Source of the DNA: Taxillus chinensis
Taxonomy: Eukaryota > Streptophyta > Magnoliopsida > Santalales > Loranthaceae
NCBI GenBank assembly: GCA_023512835.1
Contig: CM042090.1
Coordinates: forward strand, 22,968,148 to 23,032,147
DNA length: 64,000 nucleotides
Direction of reading: 5' to 3'
Numbering within the stretch: position 1 is the stretch's first letter; every line of letters begins with the position of its first letter. The position numbers were made by a program, and so were the translations under genes. This document shows positions 1 through 13,167 of the stretch, piece by piece. Below the pieces are notes generated by a model. It saw nothing but the letters and a program-made list of their open reading frames with translations, did not search any database and was not told where the DNA came from.

Positions 1-285
1 TCAACTTCTCCCAAATTCGAAAATTCAAACAATTTGAAAAGGTTCAAAAAACATATCAAATGACCCAAAGCCCTCACAAAAAAATCAGCGACTCCAAGAA
101 TTAAATCAGAAGATTCGAGATCCAAGAACAGATTTACACGCGAATTGATAAGATTTGGGAGGCAAGGGTCAAATAAGGGGCAGGGAACACAACACCCAGA
201 GAGAGAGAGAGAGAGAGAAAATTTCTTGGAACTTGAGAACCAAACGGGTGCTCAGAATCGAAAATTAAAATGAGAAAAGACATAC

Positions 286-402
286 GAGGTTGACCGGGGC
301 TTTGATGTGCTTGACCACGGCGGAGGCACACTGGTTGTCTTTGGGGTGTGGTATGTGGTACTGGGCCTCCATCGCCGCCGTGCTATGAGCTTCACCGTTC
401 AT
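286..402 (-). CDS. PYR/PYL/RCAR abscisic acid receptor, exon 1 (partial gene)
   Basis: This is the first coding exon of a soluble ABA receptor (START/Bet v I fold), which binds ABA and inhibits clade A PP2C phosphatases in cytosol and nucleus. Translation from the ATG at 402-400 gives 39 residues ending in DNQCASAVVKHIKAPVNL. This matches the N-terminal part of the PYL7-10 group, where a (D/E)NQC..(L/V)VKHI.AP segment precedes VWSLVRRFD. A splice donor (CTC|GTATGT) follows at 285-284, and an intron at this point fits the three-exon members of that group. The remaining exons, with the gate and latch loops, lie beyond the left edge. The frame is open upstream of this ATG for 70 codons, but that stretch spans the CT/CA microsatellite and the TATA box and has no family similarity, so it is leader and promoter. 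Family assignment is firm; the exact member is not resolved. Confidence 0.85.
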
Positions 403-435
403 CACCAACCCTTCTGTGAATTGGGTTCTCTGTTG

Positions 436-466
436 CTCTCTCTCTCTCTCTGTCACACACACACGC
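436..466. repeat. CT/CA microsatellite in the PYL 5' leader
   Basis: A (CT)8 run at 436-451 is followed by a CA run to about 466. On the transcribed minus strand it is a GA/TG tract between the TATA box and the start codon, a common feature of plant leaders. A second GA run lies at about 200-218, inside intron 1. Confidence 0.85.
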
Positions 467-535
467 AATGAATCGAATATGCAGCAGCACACTACTACGC
501 GTGGAAATGTTCTCTTCGCGCATTCTGGAACACTG

Positions 536-543
536 TATATATA
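536..543 (-). promoter_or_regulatory. Candidate TATA box of the PYL gene
   Basis: A TATATATA octamer lies about 135 bp upstream of the PYL start codon, within a GC-richer stretch. A start site about 30 bp downstream would give a leader of roughly 110 nt. Position and context support it; no transcript data are available. Confidence 0.5.
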
Positions 544-612
544 GAAAGCGCCGCGACGTAAGCCTCCTGGGACCCACTCCTCGACCCATGTTGTCCCTAC
601 GCCACATCGCAA

Positions 613-2439
613 CCTTATCTTTTACACTTGAGTTAACCTTATTTGTTAATTATTGTACACAATTTGACCATGCTGCCGAGTAACCAAATTCAGCATTTGA
701 ATTTATTCCCACGAGGAAAATTAAGTAAGAGTAATGATATCTGTTGGGACTGTATTATAGATATTTGTATTTTAAAAAATAATTTAATTTTAATTAAAAA
801 ATTATTAATTAAACTGATATTATTTTAATAAAAATATAAAGTATCTGACAAATACAAATAGATTTATTAATTAAGTAAACTATTTAAAATTCTTTATTAA
901 CTACAAATAGATTTAAGGAGCACTGTCAAGAAATAACCCAATAATCATTAATAAAACTTTTAGTGCCCGTTCGAACCGGATTAATAACAATTCTAGCCCA
1001 AGCCCGGACTGAATACATTATTCTTTTCTCATCCCATTCGACAACAATTGGTTGGACTTGGGAATAGAATTGTGGAATCAACAATAAAAGAGTCGGGATT
1101 GATGCATTAAATGTTAAATTAACTAATTGGGGAACTGAATTGTGATAATGTTTTGTATAATATTGTTCTATTCAACAATATTACGGGGAAATTTTTATCA
1201 CCACTAATGGCTAAAATAATCATTTTATAAGTTCTACGACAGTGGTGTGGTGCAGGAGGAGCCGGTGCATAGTAATCATTTTAAAGCGTGTGTTTGGGAG
1301 CATAATTTAAATATTATTTCCTATTTTTGAATATAAGAAATAATTAACTTTTTTTTATGTTTAGTGCTGTTTTTATTTTATTTTTGTTTTTGAAAATAAA
1401 TTATTTTAAAATGCTAAAAAAAATAAAAACACATTTTTTGCTGTTTTTATTTTTTGCTTTTTATTTTTCAGTCTCTCAGCTAAATCTATTTTAAAAAAAC
1501 TATTTTCAAATTTATAAAAAATAACTGGCAAACAAAAAAAAAACCTTTTATTCAATTTGCTATAAAAAAAGATTTTAAATAAAAGTTCTAGAAAAAATTT
1601 TAAAAGCAACAAATTAAAAACATCACCAAATATATCCTTATTCTTTTTGTTTTCGTTTTAAAAAACATCTATTAAGCGCATGTTGTTTGATATGAGTTTT
1701 TGTTTTTTATTCTGTTTTACTTTTTAAAATTTTATTAAAGTTCATATTGAAATGTAATTTGAATTTTGTTTTGATTTTGTAGAATAGCATATGTTTTTAA
1801 AATAATGTCTATTTCCTAAAATTGCGTCCAGAAATATTTAAAAACTTATTTGGTGGGCTCAGGTAATAAAATAGAAAAAAATAAAATATATAAAGAAATT
1901 TCTTTGAATCTCCATATTAGTTTATATTGAAAACATAAAACAGTTATAAATAGTTTTTCAAAACAGTTGTGGGATCCATCTGTTATGAAAATTAAATTTT
2001 AAAATTAAATAATTTTAAATTTATTTGTATTCACTATTTTTTAAAACAAACCAAATGATGATTAAGTGGGTTACACTTAATCAACGAGCACTAAATTATT
2101 GAGAACCAAAACAACTATTAGTTTTAATTTTTTATACCCTAAATATTTATTTTACAATGAGTACATCAGATTATAAATAGTAATATATATTAAATAAAAA
2201 TATTAATTTAAATATAAATATTATACCGGCTCAACTCAAGTGAGCTGCACTTACTCGAATTATTTTATATGAAAGACCATGATGGAAGATAAATTATATT
2301 AATCGAGCATAAAGGCGTTAAACCTATATAGATAAAATAAACTTATTGGACGAATATGAACTACAACCGTAAGGTATGCGACATAATTATAAAATGGGTC
2401 AATATAAGTGTAATAGATTATATGGCTCAAGTGAAGGAA
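613..2439. other. AT-rich intergenic DNA, no gene seen
   Basis: No coding region with family similarity is visible. The stretch is dominated by A/T runs and homopolymers (for example 1,320-1,760). Phrases such as 'gtgtgtttgggagca' near 1,288 resemble ends of decayed Tourist/hAT elements, but no paired end could be assigned. Confidence 0.6.
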
Positions 2440-2720
2440 TCTTATAAATTATGAAAAACATTAAAGGAGTTGTTTGAACAGAAGAATAATATTAAAAAAA
2501 GACATTTAATCCAAAGATCGGTAAATATCAAATACAGAGAAGAAGAGAATGTGTTAAAACACTTACAAAATTTTCATGAAATTTTAAATGAGCTAGTCAC
2601 GATGAAGCCATTCATAAAAAAGTTTAATATCTAATTTTATTGAGTTGGCTATTGGACAGTTAGGAAACATTAGTAGTTACATTAAGTATGAAAAGTGCTA
2701 ATCAATCAATTCATCACGTG
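2440..2720 (+). mobile_element. Copia-type gag (UBN2) fragment, decayed
   Basis: Plus-strand translation reads ELFEQKNNIKKRHLIQRSV, then a stretch with ENVLKHLQNFHEILNELV, then stops. The spacing (E-L-[FY]-E-[KQ]-K-N start, a leucine-rich K.E block, then [EN]L[QN].F...[LV]N.L) matches the UBN2/gag region of plant Ty1/Copia polyproteins. The following bases give degraded remnants of the 'LL.SLP..W.T' motif in other frames. It is a short dead fragment; no LTR, integrase or reverse transcriptase is recognisable nearby. Confidence 0.55.
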
Positions 2721-5700
2721 TACATAAGAGGAAAATGACTTCTTCACCGTTTGAATTGGACATTGTTCAGTTTGAACCAACACTCCTTCAATAATGAAAT
2801 AAAAATAAAACCATTGCAATAAGCAAATGTTTGAATATTACTACTAACTAAAATAATATGCTCTAAGGTTTTATTTTTTAAATAATAACGTAGGTTTACT
2901 ACATTAATTTAAAAAAAAACATTGATATTAAGTACATTTTTTTAAAGTAATATTAAATATATAGTTTTAATATGGAGTTTGGTTTTTTAAAACAACTGTA
3001 GAGTTAAAATATGGGATTTAAAGTTAACTTTGATATTATTAATAATATTGGATCATAACATTTCAGGGCAATCCATAATTATGACAAATTAGTTCTATAT
3101 GTCATTAATTTAGAAAGTCCTTTAAAAGTGTTTAAAAAGTTTAATATTAAATAAAAACACTAATTCATTTATACGTTAATACATAACATAATATACATAT
3201 CTTAAATATTAGTGACATTTAAATTAGATGTGTATAAATGTCCAACTCTCTTTTCCCAAGTCATGCTATACTTCTCCCAATCAAAGGCAAGCTTTCACAG
3301 TGATATGACAGATTTTGATAAGAATAAATGTTTTATTTTCGTTTGACCATTTGACAACATAAAATGAAATATATATAGCTTAGATGTATATAAATAACCA
3401 AGGAAAAATATCTTTCAAGATGCTCTTCTATGCCTTATTCATTTGATAGAATGTTTCATTTTTTTATATTACTATTTTATATGCTAACATATAAATAATA
3501 GTTTATAAATACTCTTTTTCTTTACTTTCTACTTAATAATTTTCATTTCTCACATTTTAAAATTAATTTTTTCTCCTACTACCCCCGAACTTTTTAACAG
3601 TTGTGTAGTACACTTATTTATAATAAAATATATATAGTTTCACTAATTATGATATTTATACCTAACAAACGAATATAAACCCATTTTTACATATTTCGAA
3701 AATGTTCGTTCATTTCGGGCCCGTCATTGTATTGTGCTTATCCATGTGTTCGTTACTTGGGAATCATATATATATATACATATACATAGGCACACACACA
3801 TAATATCAGAACGTCTAATATATTCGGATGACCCTAGGATCCCAAAAGACTCCTACTCAATAACTCATGTTAAGTCCAAAGCGGCGCCCCTTGGCTCTCG
3901 CCAACGGGCCACAGGGCTACCTTGTCACACCCCCAGCATTAAGAACGTCTCCTGACATGACCTGAATTGGTGGTACTATTTGACATGGAGTGGTGTAAAA
4001 AGCGTAACCAGCTCTGCATAACGGATGGCTGGGAAACATTTGGTGTAAGAGTATGTAAGTGATGAAGTTCGTTTATAATTTAAATTAAATGTGTAGTGTG
4101 AAAAATACATCACTGGACTAGTTACAAAATCGATTGTAAAATCGAAAATTAAAATTATTTTTCTGATAAATTCAACATAAAGCGAAATTATTTTATGTAT
4201 GTCTCAAGCAGTTAGACTTCTTTAAATCATCATTCCCATGAGTAAGTAGCATACGGATGGAAAATCTGACACACCGTGACATACCGCTGATGAGTAGATG
4301 TTAAAATACATTTGCATGCCTATGAAGTATATGAGCACAAAGCCACTAAGTATATATACAAATAACTACTAGTTTTTAAGGTTTACTAAATTAATTCGTA
4401 ACATAAAATTTTATAATATAGCATATATAAAATTTTACTCGAGTTTGACAGAGATGCTCCAAGCAAGAACACGCAGGATGGGACCACTGCATTCATGCAG
4501 AAAGTGTAGTGGCAGCCTTGTTTGGCCACGACCCTGCGCTTCAGCTCTGTCACCCTGTGACTCGCCACAGCATGTTCTACCCACTCTTAGTGGAAAACAG
4601 CTGGTCCTGCCCAGACCGTTAAATAGACAGTGGTATATATATCAATTAACCTACCGCGGTACTGCCTACTATATTTTTTATATTGGGCTAACTATAGTTC
4701 ACACATACAAACTTTTTTTTTCCCTATTATTTTTATATTGGGTACTACAGTTCACACGTACAAACTTTTTTTTTTTTTAAACGTTAGCCGGAAGAATTCA
4801 TGTAATGTAAATTGCTTTCTCTATCCATTAATATAGTGATAAGGTTCGTGACCATATATTTTGGATGATTCTGACTTCCTAGACAGCCAATAGACATAGC
4901 ATGTGGATAAATTTTATTTTATTTGTAGATAGCTATTATTAATGGGAAAATAATGGCTGCCCCATTTTGTTTTGAAGTTAAAACACACACACTATGAACC
5001 GGATGGTGACGAGGTTATATTTTGTCAATTAAAAGTTACTGTTCTTTATAGGAATCTATAGGCACATATGAGGTAAATTTATTTTACCAACTATCGAAAG
5101 AGAGTCCTGGTTATGTAATTTACTGATAAAACCATATTGAAAACAACGGCCACATGAGAGAGAGAGGGTAAAAAAGAAGACAAATATTTGATAGTTTCGA
5201 AGGAAGAGTTTTCTTCATATGAAAGTTTTAGACAGTTTCCTTACGATTTTCTTGAATAGTACGTACGTTACAATATATTATTTTCGTAAGGGTTGAAAAT
5301 AATGGATAGTTAACTCTAAATGGATAAGCTTGGGAAGAACTTACTCGGAGTTGACAGTTAAATTTTATTATAGCAAAGGGAACCAAAAATACAAAACTCA
5401 AATATATTAAGAATCAATTATATTTGCATATATTAACTTCATAGAAGCTAGGTAGCCATATAGAGAGAGTTCCAATTCTAATTTAATAGATAAGCCTACA
5501 TGTAGTGTGGTGCCTTCAATGCTTTCATTGCTTTCCTACAAAAAGAGACAAATGTTGAGATTGGCTTTTCTTCGTCCTTCGATTCCTTTCTTGCTATCAT
5601 TCCATTACTTTCTTACAATTTTAGTATAATATAGCTAGTATTCGAAGTAGCTCACATTTAAACATTTCACCAGATAGTAGGTAGCTCACGTGCAAATTTT

Positions 5701-6100
5701 TAATTGGGAGACGTGAAATCCGGAGTCAAAGTAGAAAAAGTATATCAAACAATTTATATCTAGAAACATACTGATACGGTATGTTTGGCTATTCTAATTT
5801 TTTTAAATATAATTATTTTTAAAATCTATAAATTTAAATAATTTTTTATTACTCATAAATATTTTAAAATTTATTTAACATATTATTTTAAAAAATAATC
5901 TTATTTTCAACCCTAATTTCAAAATAAGAATATTTTGTGTATATCTAGGAATACATAGCCTTAATTTTAACTTCGGCTATAATTCATAAAATTCTTATTT
6001 TCATACTATATTATATTATATTATATCATTATTTTGATGAATTCAATAATTAATTCAATCTAAGATTATGAATAAGAGATTCATATCTCATGTGATATGA
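2721..6100. other. AT-rich intergenic DNA with minor repeats
   Basis: No gene is supported. Two GC-richer islands, about 3,820-3,960 and 4,440-4,620, have short open frames on both strands without recognisable motifs; they may be LTR or transposon scraps. A GA run lies at about 5,157-5,168. Confidence 0.5.
4671..4770. repeat. Imperfect tandem duplication, about 58-bp period
   Basis: Two copies of a unit containing 'tttttatattggg' followed by 'agttcacac(a/g)tacaaac' and a T run lie back to back. The second copy has a short internal deletion. Confidence 0.75.
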
Positions 6101-6118
6101 GATAGCATGGCTAAATCT

Positions 6119-6187
6119 AGATTCATACCTCAAAGTATTACATGGTGCATAATATGAGATTCATACCTCAAAGTATTACATGGTGCA
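6119..6187. repeat. 31-bp perfect direct repeat, 38-bp period
   Basis: The 31-bp unit beginning 'agattcatacctcaaag' occurs at 6,119-6,149 and again at 6,157-6,187 without mismatch, separated by 7 bp. A diverged start of the same unit ('gagattcatatctca') precedes it at about 6,077. The perfect identity suggests recent duplication. Confidence 0.9.
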
Positions 6188-6205
6188 CTTATTTAAATCT
6201 AGATT

Positions 6206-6300
6206 TGTTTTTAACGATTTATATTAAAGTTTTATTTAATTATAGCATGGCTAACGTATATAATTATTGTAGTTAAATAAAACTCTAATATATAGACATA
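6206..6300. repeat. Palindromic A/T element, family member A
   Basis: The left arm (...acgatttatattaaagtttt...) pairs with a right arm (ttaaataaaactctaatata) around a loop of about 25 bp. Arms and length resemble the elements near 7,902, 15,162 and 56,078. The arm pairing is imperfect, roughly three quarters by eye. Confidence 0.6.
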
Positions 6301-6697
6301 ACTTTTTTATTTTAATTACAAAAGTTGTAGAGATAAGAAAGTATAGACCTAAGACTCTTTTTTATATAAATAAAGGGGATGATAAAAAAAACAAAAAGAA
6401 GAGCCAAAACCTTGTTTTCTATTATTAGAATTGCTCATATTGGAAAAATTACCAACTAAAGTATAGTTTAATATATATCCAATAGTAGCTTCTTCTACTG
6501 TCAATTGATTGTAGAATGTTGACTCTTAGATTCTAATATGGTATCAAAACATATTATGTTTCTATCGATCTATGATATTTAACCTGTGAAAAGTATATTC
6601 TCAATTAATATTTCGCCTTGCCTATGATTTTTGGCTGTGTAACCACCTTACCGTGTAAAAGTGGTATATTAGAATTGTTTCATATTGGAAAAGGATT

Positions 6698-6762
6698 CAT
6701 AATTTATATGTAAAATAATTTATATGTAAAATTCAAGCTTACATAATTTATATGTAAAATTC
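6698..6762. repeat. Short tandem repeat of 'ataatttatatgtaaaatt'
   Basis: Three near-identical copies of the 18-19-bp unit occur. The last two are separated by 'caagcttac' and the final one is followed by 'cgagctta'. Confidence 0.8.
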
Positions 6763-6999
6763 GAGCTTAAAATTTTAGAAGGGATTCATTGACATCAATT
6801 TAATTGATCACCCACAAACAAATTAAGAATAATCGACTAAGGTGGAGTTTGTTTTTCGGACTCTTAGAGTTACATCTTGCACAGGTCTTATCTGTTGTGG
6901 TAATCAATCCAATATAAATTAATTAAATAGCATATAAATTTATGTCATTTATTATTGTACTCTTTTTCTATCAAAAGTTTATGACAAAATTCTCCAGCA

Positions 7000-7450
7000 A
7001 CATCCAAATCAACGAATTTCCCCTCCGCACAAAGTCCTGCGTCATTGCAGTACTCATCCTGCAATCTTCCATTCTCCACCCTCCTTCGTTGAGATAAACA
7101 ATCAGGTCTTTGTATTAAAAATCATTAAAGTTATTTGTTCCTCTCCATTCAATCTGGCACGGGTTTGTAGTCAAGAGTGAAGGGATTAAAGGGGAACAAC
7201 AATAGAGTTAGAATTAATGGAAACAACGTCGACTGCAACAATCAACAAACTAGATTTGAAGGACTTAATTGGGTGCCTTCTTCGGCAGCGTTGCCCCAGA
7301 CGCCAAATAATAGCGACGACAATTGCAACGGCCAACGAGTCGGCGGTTCCTCCCAGGATTAGAGCCCGGCCACCAAACTCTGCCTCGCTATTGTGTTTGT
7401 GTCTTGATTTTGATTCACCTTGGCATAGGAAACTTGTCGAGTGATGATCT
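7000..7450. other. GC-richer island without recognisable gene
   Basis: This stretch is clearly less AT-rich than its surroundings and holds overlapping plus-strand open frames of 61 codons (7,177-7,362) and 75 codons (7,217-7,444). Neither shows a domain or compositional signature I recognise. It could be a decayed exon or the GC-rich core of a transposon. I do not call a gene. Confidence 0.3.
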
Positions 7451-7657
7451 AACAGAACAGTTGATCTTACCCAAATAATAATCTACGAGAAAAATACAAT
7501 CAGCCAACTAATCTATAAAAATAAGCTGATAGCTAATTCAACCGACTACTATAATTAAATAAAAACTTAATTTAAACAGTTAAAAACAAATCAATAACAT
7601 TTTAGATTAAAAGTTATTGCACTATCAAAAACTTTTTCCTTCTCCAAAAGTTATTGT

Positions 7658-7688
7658 TGCGCGCGCGCGCACACACACATATATATAA
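7658..7688. repeat. Compound GC/AC/AT microsatellite
   Basis: A (GC)n run passes directly into (AC)n and then (AT)n (gcgcgcgcgc, acacacac, atatatata). Confidence 0.9.
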
Positions 7689-7901
7689 GAGCAATTATAA
7701 TATTATATTATTAGGTAAATTTAATTAACTAAATCATTACTTATTAAAGTTGTTCAAACTTTTGATTTAAAATATGTCCTAATTACACCGATTACTTTAC
7801 ATTTTATTTCTCTCTTTCTTTAATATGAGAGGGTTTCCAAAATAATTTCTCCCTTGTTACATGAACATTGCATGGGGTATAATACTTAATTTGGACTATT
7901 A

Positions 7902-7992
7902 ATTTTGTTTTTAATAGTACTAATTAGATTTTTATTTAATAATAAAATAAAATTAAATAAAAATATAATATGAATCATTAAAAACAAATTTA
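7902..7992. repeat. Palindromic A/T element, family member C (best preserved)
   Basis: The left arm contains 'ttttgtttttaatagtacta' and 'agatttttatttaata'. The right arm, read on the other strand, contains 'aatttgtttttaatgattca' and 'atatttttatttaatt'. The two arms align over almost 40 bp with few mismatches around a loop of about 10 bp. An isolated arm of the same family lies at 7,548-7,592. Confidence 0.75.
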
Positions 7993-7999
7993 TAAAATA

Positions 8000-9190
8000 T
8001 ACCATCAAATATACATATACACATATTAAATATCAAACTTATATATATATATAAACAATAAGGAATATGTTACCCTATAACAACATGTTGAACCATTAAA
8101 AAACACTATCATTTATGCACAACTAGTAGTATGTTTCTTTATTTAGAGCAAAGATAAGCATTAATAATACTTCACTTGGCCACTTATAAAAAGGGAAATC
8201 AACTGCCAAATCCTACAATAAGTATTAATATTAGTACAATAATTGTGAATTCGAAAATTTAGGAATTACACATTTCAAAAAAAAATTTCTCAATGAAAAT
8301 CACAGTTGCAAAAGATGAATGATGAGAAACTCAGGGTAAATGACTTAATCGCATAAGAATTTCTCAGAGAATCAAACCAACTAAAAATGGGGAGGAAAGG
8401 TTAAGAATTGCGAGTCATTTGTCCTTCACCCGCTACACACACGCCATCCTGTGGGTTCAAGGTGACCAGTAATATTATTATTTTGTTTTTAGTTTTAAAT
8501 TAAATTATTCATTATATAATGTAACAAATTTAAATTTTGTTTGTGAACAAATATTTAAATATTTTTATAGGTATTCAAGTAATAACCCGCGGATCCGCAA
8601 CCGCAGGAGCAATTGTTGGCTCTCTGCATATTCATCATCACCTCACAAGCTGTAAAAGTGGTCACGATCAGATAATCTTAAATGATGTTAGATTGTTGGA
8701 ATTACAATATTCAATTATTAATGTTAACTTCAGCAACAACAAAAACAACAAGAGGAAATCAATACAAAACATTGTTGGGACTTGATGGTTGGCCTACTAT
8801 TGAATTCAAAACTGAAGCCAGGATTGAGATCCGAGCATCCAATCCATTCATTTACACCTGTAAACAAAAAAAAAAGGCCACAAAGTCAAAACCTACCAGT
8901 GAGTAAAAATATAAACCGAAAACTGTAGAGCAGAGGCCACTTTTTTTTTTTGGTCAAACCAATCGTGCGGAGATCACTGCATAATGGGCCAACGAACAAA
9001 GGAGTAATCTAGAGAGAGAAACAACAATGACAGAGAGAGTTGAGAAACCTCCAAAATAGAATTCTTAGCAAATGGTCAGAGTTGAGGCAATGACAAAATA
9101 TGGAAAAGGAGTAGAAGAAAAAATGTTAAATTAAAAAAGGTAAATAGAAAATAGTGAAAAGGAAAAAAAAGTGAAAATAAATGATAGTTG
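8000..9190. other. Intergenic DNA, no gene seen
   Basis: Short plus-strand open frames of 82 codons (8,537-8,785) and 74 codons (8,682-8,906) overlap each other in different frames, with no recognisable motif. A GC-richer patch lies at 8,590-8,660. No gene is supported. Confidence 0.4.
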
Positions 9191-9194
9191 GTTA

Positions 9195-9553
9195 GAGCAT
9201 CCAGTAATGTAAATTTATATTTATCTTGCTACTAGATATATCATTAGCTAAAAATAATTTTAACATTTTTATTTAGTTTTAATTACTTAAATAATTTTTC
9301 ATAATTTAACCTCAAAATAATATCTTTCCTTTTCAATATTGTATGTTTAGCATGAAAGACATATTAAAATTTTTGAGGTAAGATAATAATGTGACAACGT
9401 TAAGTAAAACTATAATTTTAATCAAATTTAATTTAAATGTTTATTAAAACTAAATATAGCTTATGTTATTATTATATTATTAAAAAAAATTAATAAAGTT
9501 TAAGTTAAATTTGTCTTTAACTTTTATTTAAGCTAATATTATTTGAGATGCTC
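9195..9553. mobile_element. MITE with GAGCATC termini
   Basis: The left end GAGCATCCAGTAATG and the right end, read in reverse, GAGCATCTCAAATAATA form an inverted repeat enclosing 359 bp of AT-rich non-coding DNA. Flanks are TTA on the left and TTG on the right, one mismatch from a 3-bp TTA target duplication. End sequence and 3-bp target fit a Tourist-type (PIF/Harbinger) MITE. A related element lies at 35,086-35,696. Confidence 0.6.
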
Positions 9554-11240
9554 TTGTTTTAAAAAATAAAATTTTTTAAAATAATTTATTATATTATCAA
9601 TTTTAACCTTCACGTGTAAATATTATTTTGGATGAAAAATAAAATTATATTGATAATTTCGAAAATAATATTACTGTACATTTTGAGCGGATTTTCACTG
9701 TCAAAATTCTCCACACAACCAAATGGAAGACCCGTTTTTCACTTATTTTCCATATACCTTCCACTTTTCCACATGGTCCATGAAAATCAAAGCCACCGAG
9801 AGCCATTGGGCTGAAAGCTTTATTAGGGTGGGTGGGGTGCCCTTACTTTATTTGGCTCGAATTGAGAAACCCTATCCAGAGCACGTGAACATCTGATGTG
9901 TGTGTGTGTATATCATTTTAATGTATAGCTTATAGCATTATTTATTATTTACAAATGAAAAATTAAATAATATTATATTATATTTTTACACTCTATATGC
10001 GTGAAAAATAAAAAATTATTTTTATGAAGATTAATAAAATGACTTTTTATTTAATATTATAATTTTTTATCTCTTATTTTTCTTCATGTATTAATAAAAA
10101 ATATTTAAAAAAAGCTAAAATAAAATAAAATAATTATTATTTTAATTAAGTTAGAGATAAAATAGAGATGATTGTTAGAATTGAAATTGTGAATAAATAA
10201 AAATATTATTCAAATGTATAGATAAAATAAAGAATATCTTGGAGTTACTTTTACCCTAGAATACTAAACTTGTATTTTTGTATGGAATCTTATTATGTAA
10301 ATTTTGTTAAATCTTTCAAATTTGAGAAAATATTATAAAATTGTATCCTAATCCATTAGAACTTTTTTAGGATTTTAAAAATTAATTCTGATATTCATAT
10401 ATTTATTTGTTAATGTAATTTCATAAAGTATAAATGGTAATTTAATCATTTATACGTAGTTTTAAGATGGTATTCAAGTTAATAAATTTTGGTATCACAC
10501 CATACTATTCTATTTGACAATTATTATATTCGATCTATTTATTATATAGTATTAAAACATTTTACCAGTATTTTTATATACTATGAAGCAAACTTGCGGG
10601 AGTAAAAATATTTTAATTTGAGTGGTTAAATATAAACAATATATAATTTTTAATGTCGACACATGGGCAAACAATAAACAGACAAATATACAAACAACAA
10701 ATGTGATGCTGTCTGCCTAGGTAGTATCCCGCGCGTGGGTGCTAAGAGCCGATTAAAAATTCGTTTTCCTTTTTTATTTTATTTTATTATTCAGTAATCA
10801 CGGGTGGATTGTCTCACGTTGGTTTCGAGGCCATGTAATTCCTAACCTTTTGCCATAATAAAGAAGGGTGATTGACCTTTTTTTTAACTTTTTTTTTTTT
10901 TACAATAATAGCCATCAAATTCTCCTCATCCATTCCCATTTCCATTCTTTTTTTTTTTTCATACCCTGCATATAACTCGTAATCGGGAGACATATTTTGA
11001 CATAATTTTACAACTATGCTTTTCAGCCTTTATTTATCTTCACAGAAACCTTGCATTAATATGTTAAGATGAATGTTTTATATGTCTTTTCATGCACAAA
11101 TGACATGATAATATTACATTAACTAATAATTTAGTCTTATAATTTAATTAGAATTAATAAAATTTTATCAGACATAAAAAGACTTTTAAGTAACATTGAT
11201 CGTATGTTAATGCCGTTTTTCCGTATTATACACGCCATCA
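9554..11240. other. AT-rich intergenic DNA, no gene seen
   Basis: Long A/T tracts and short T runs occur (for example 10,878-10,900). No coding similarity and no structured repeat could be assigned. Confidence 0.5.
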
Positions 11241-11244
11241 CTTA

Positions 11245-11550
11245 GGCCTTGCTTGGTTGACAGGGAAAAGACACGGAAAAGCACCGGCTGTATGAAAAAA
11301 GGGTGAATAACTTAAATTCTGTTGCTTGGATGAGGTGAATTTTGCACAGTAAATAAAGAAATTGGTATTGAAAACTGTGAATTATTTTTTATATCAGTTT
11401 GCTCGAAAAAGAGGTTGAAAATGTACAATGCAATGAAAACTAAAAATAACCTGCTATGTATCAAAATTAATTGATAAAATTAATAAAAATTATTAATAAA
11501 AAAAAATATCTATTACTTTTCCATACATTTTCTATCCCAACCAAACACTC
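11245..11550. mobile_element. Candidate Tourist-like MITE
   Basis: The left end (GGCCTTGCTTGGTTGACAGG) and the right end read in reverse (GAGTGTTTGGTTGGGATAG) share a TTGGTTG core and form an imperfect inverted repeat around about 300 bp. The left flank is TTA. The right flank (TAT) does not give a clean target duplication, so the boundaries are approximate. Confidence 0.4.
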
Positions 11551-13135
11551 TATATAAAAATAAAATTCTTCCCACTTTTTTTTTACCTATTTTCTTTTCA
11601 TATCTTTTTTACCTATTTTATTTCCATCCAAGTTCTATCTATTGACAATCAGCAACGAGTTTCACTTTCACCATTACCAACGATAGTAAATTTAAGTAAA
11701 GCAAGAAAGAAAGAAACTTTCTGGAGTGGAAATAGGGATAAAGAAAAAGGAGAAAGGACAGGGACCAAATACGGGAAAGAAGATGTACTGACAAGTCGCA
11801 GGGTGGGACTCATTGAAAGTGCATGTAGAGTTAAAAAAAATGTGTATACCGTAAGGGAAAGGATAGGATTGCTCCATTCCTGATTCCTCTGGCGCAATCA
11901 GGGTACCATGGATCAACTAACCTTGGCAATTCACCTTTTCAGGGCAGTCACAAATATTCACTCTTTTTTTTTTCATATTTAAATTATTTTTTATTTTTTA
12001 TATAAATTCTCTTAATTATTCTACATATAATTTAAATAATATTTTATATTATTTTTAATTTTTTTTAATTTAATATAAATAAAAGTAAAAAAAACATAAA
12101 AAAAAAGTAAAAAAAAGTAAAAATTATATATATTAATAATTATAGTGAATGAATAGTATTTTTCAATACATAAAAAAATATTATACAAATTATATAAAAG
12201 AAAGTTAAATATACAACTCCTAGTGGAATGATTTTATAATTTTTTAACCTTTTTCCTAAATAAAAAGGAAACAGACTTATCGAAATCATTCTAGTGCTCT
12301 CATCTTGAGAATTTAAGATGTACATATGGCCCATGAATCCGTGAGTTCCAAGTAGTTATGCTCCTACCAACACCTAACAATGTAAGGTCCTCTAATTCTT
12401 CCTTCTATGTGTCATTCCTATATAAGTGAGTAACATGCCCCCTGGTTCACTTTTGCTTTATAATGATGTTTTTCATAAATTTAAAAATAATTTAAAATTT
12501 TTGATTAAAAAGAGTTCGTATAAACTTTTATTTAGAAACAAAAATTTTAAAAAAAATCTATCTAGATAATTTAGGAATATATGTTATAGAATTACTATTC
12601 ATTATCTAAATAAGTTTTTAATATTTCTATTGACATATGTATACTTTTGATTACTTATAATTAGCGGAAGAGATCAAAAAGTAAAAAAATTAAAAAATTT
12701 AAAAAATAATATGATAAATAAAATATATCAAATAATATACTATTTATTTTTTTAAAATAGAAATAGAAAAGACCTAATGTGAATAACTAAGGAAAATTAG
12801 TATTTCATTTGTTTGACTAATCAGTTTGGGATGATTAAACCATATGATTCTCACCTGTTCTTAGTTTAGTTTAATTTATTTACCAGTTTTGAACCAACAA
12901 AGCTGGAGAGAGTTAAGCTAATTGGAAACAAAAATTTAAAATATAAAGCCATGATTAATATGTGTCTTAGTTGTCTTATTCCCATTTGTCTTATTTTTTA
13001 TTTTTATTTTTAAAATGTGATATGTGTTTTTGAGTAAAAAATTTTAAAATAAAAGAATATATAAAATATTAATTTTATTTTATGAAATCAAAATATATTT
13101 TTTTAAATAAAAATATAAAATAGGATAACAGATAA

Positions 13136-13167
<32 letters not shown>

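Noticed and set aside
403..612. N-terminal extension of the PYL protein by 70 residues
   Set aside because: The extension would cross the CT microsatellite and the TATA box and has no counterpart in the family.
4475..4530. Possible microRNA hairpin (ccactgca ... tgtagtgg)
   Set aside because: The stem is only about eight base pairs and neither arm matches a plant miRNA I know.
7177..7444. Overlapping open frames as a small gene
   Set aside because: Two frames overlap without similarity to any family and without a clear start context or conserved motif.
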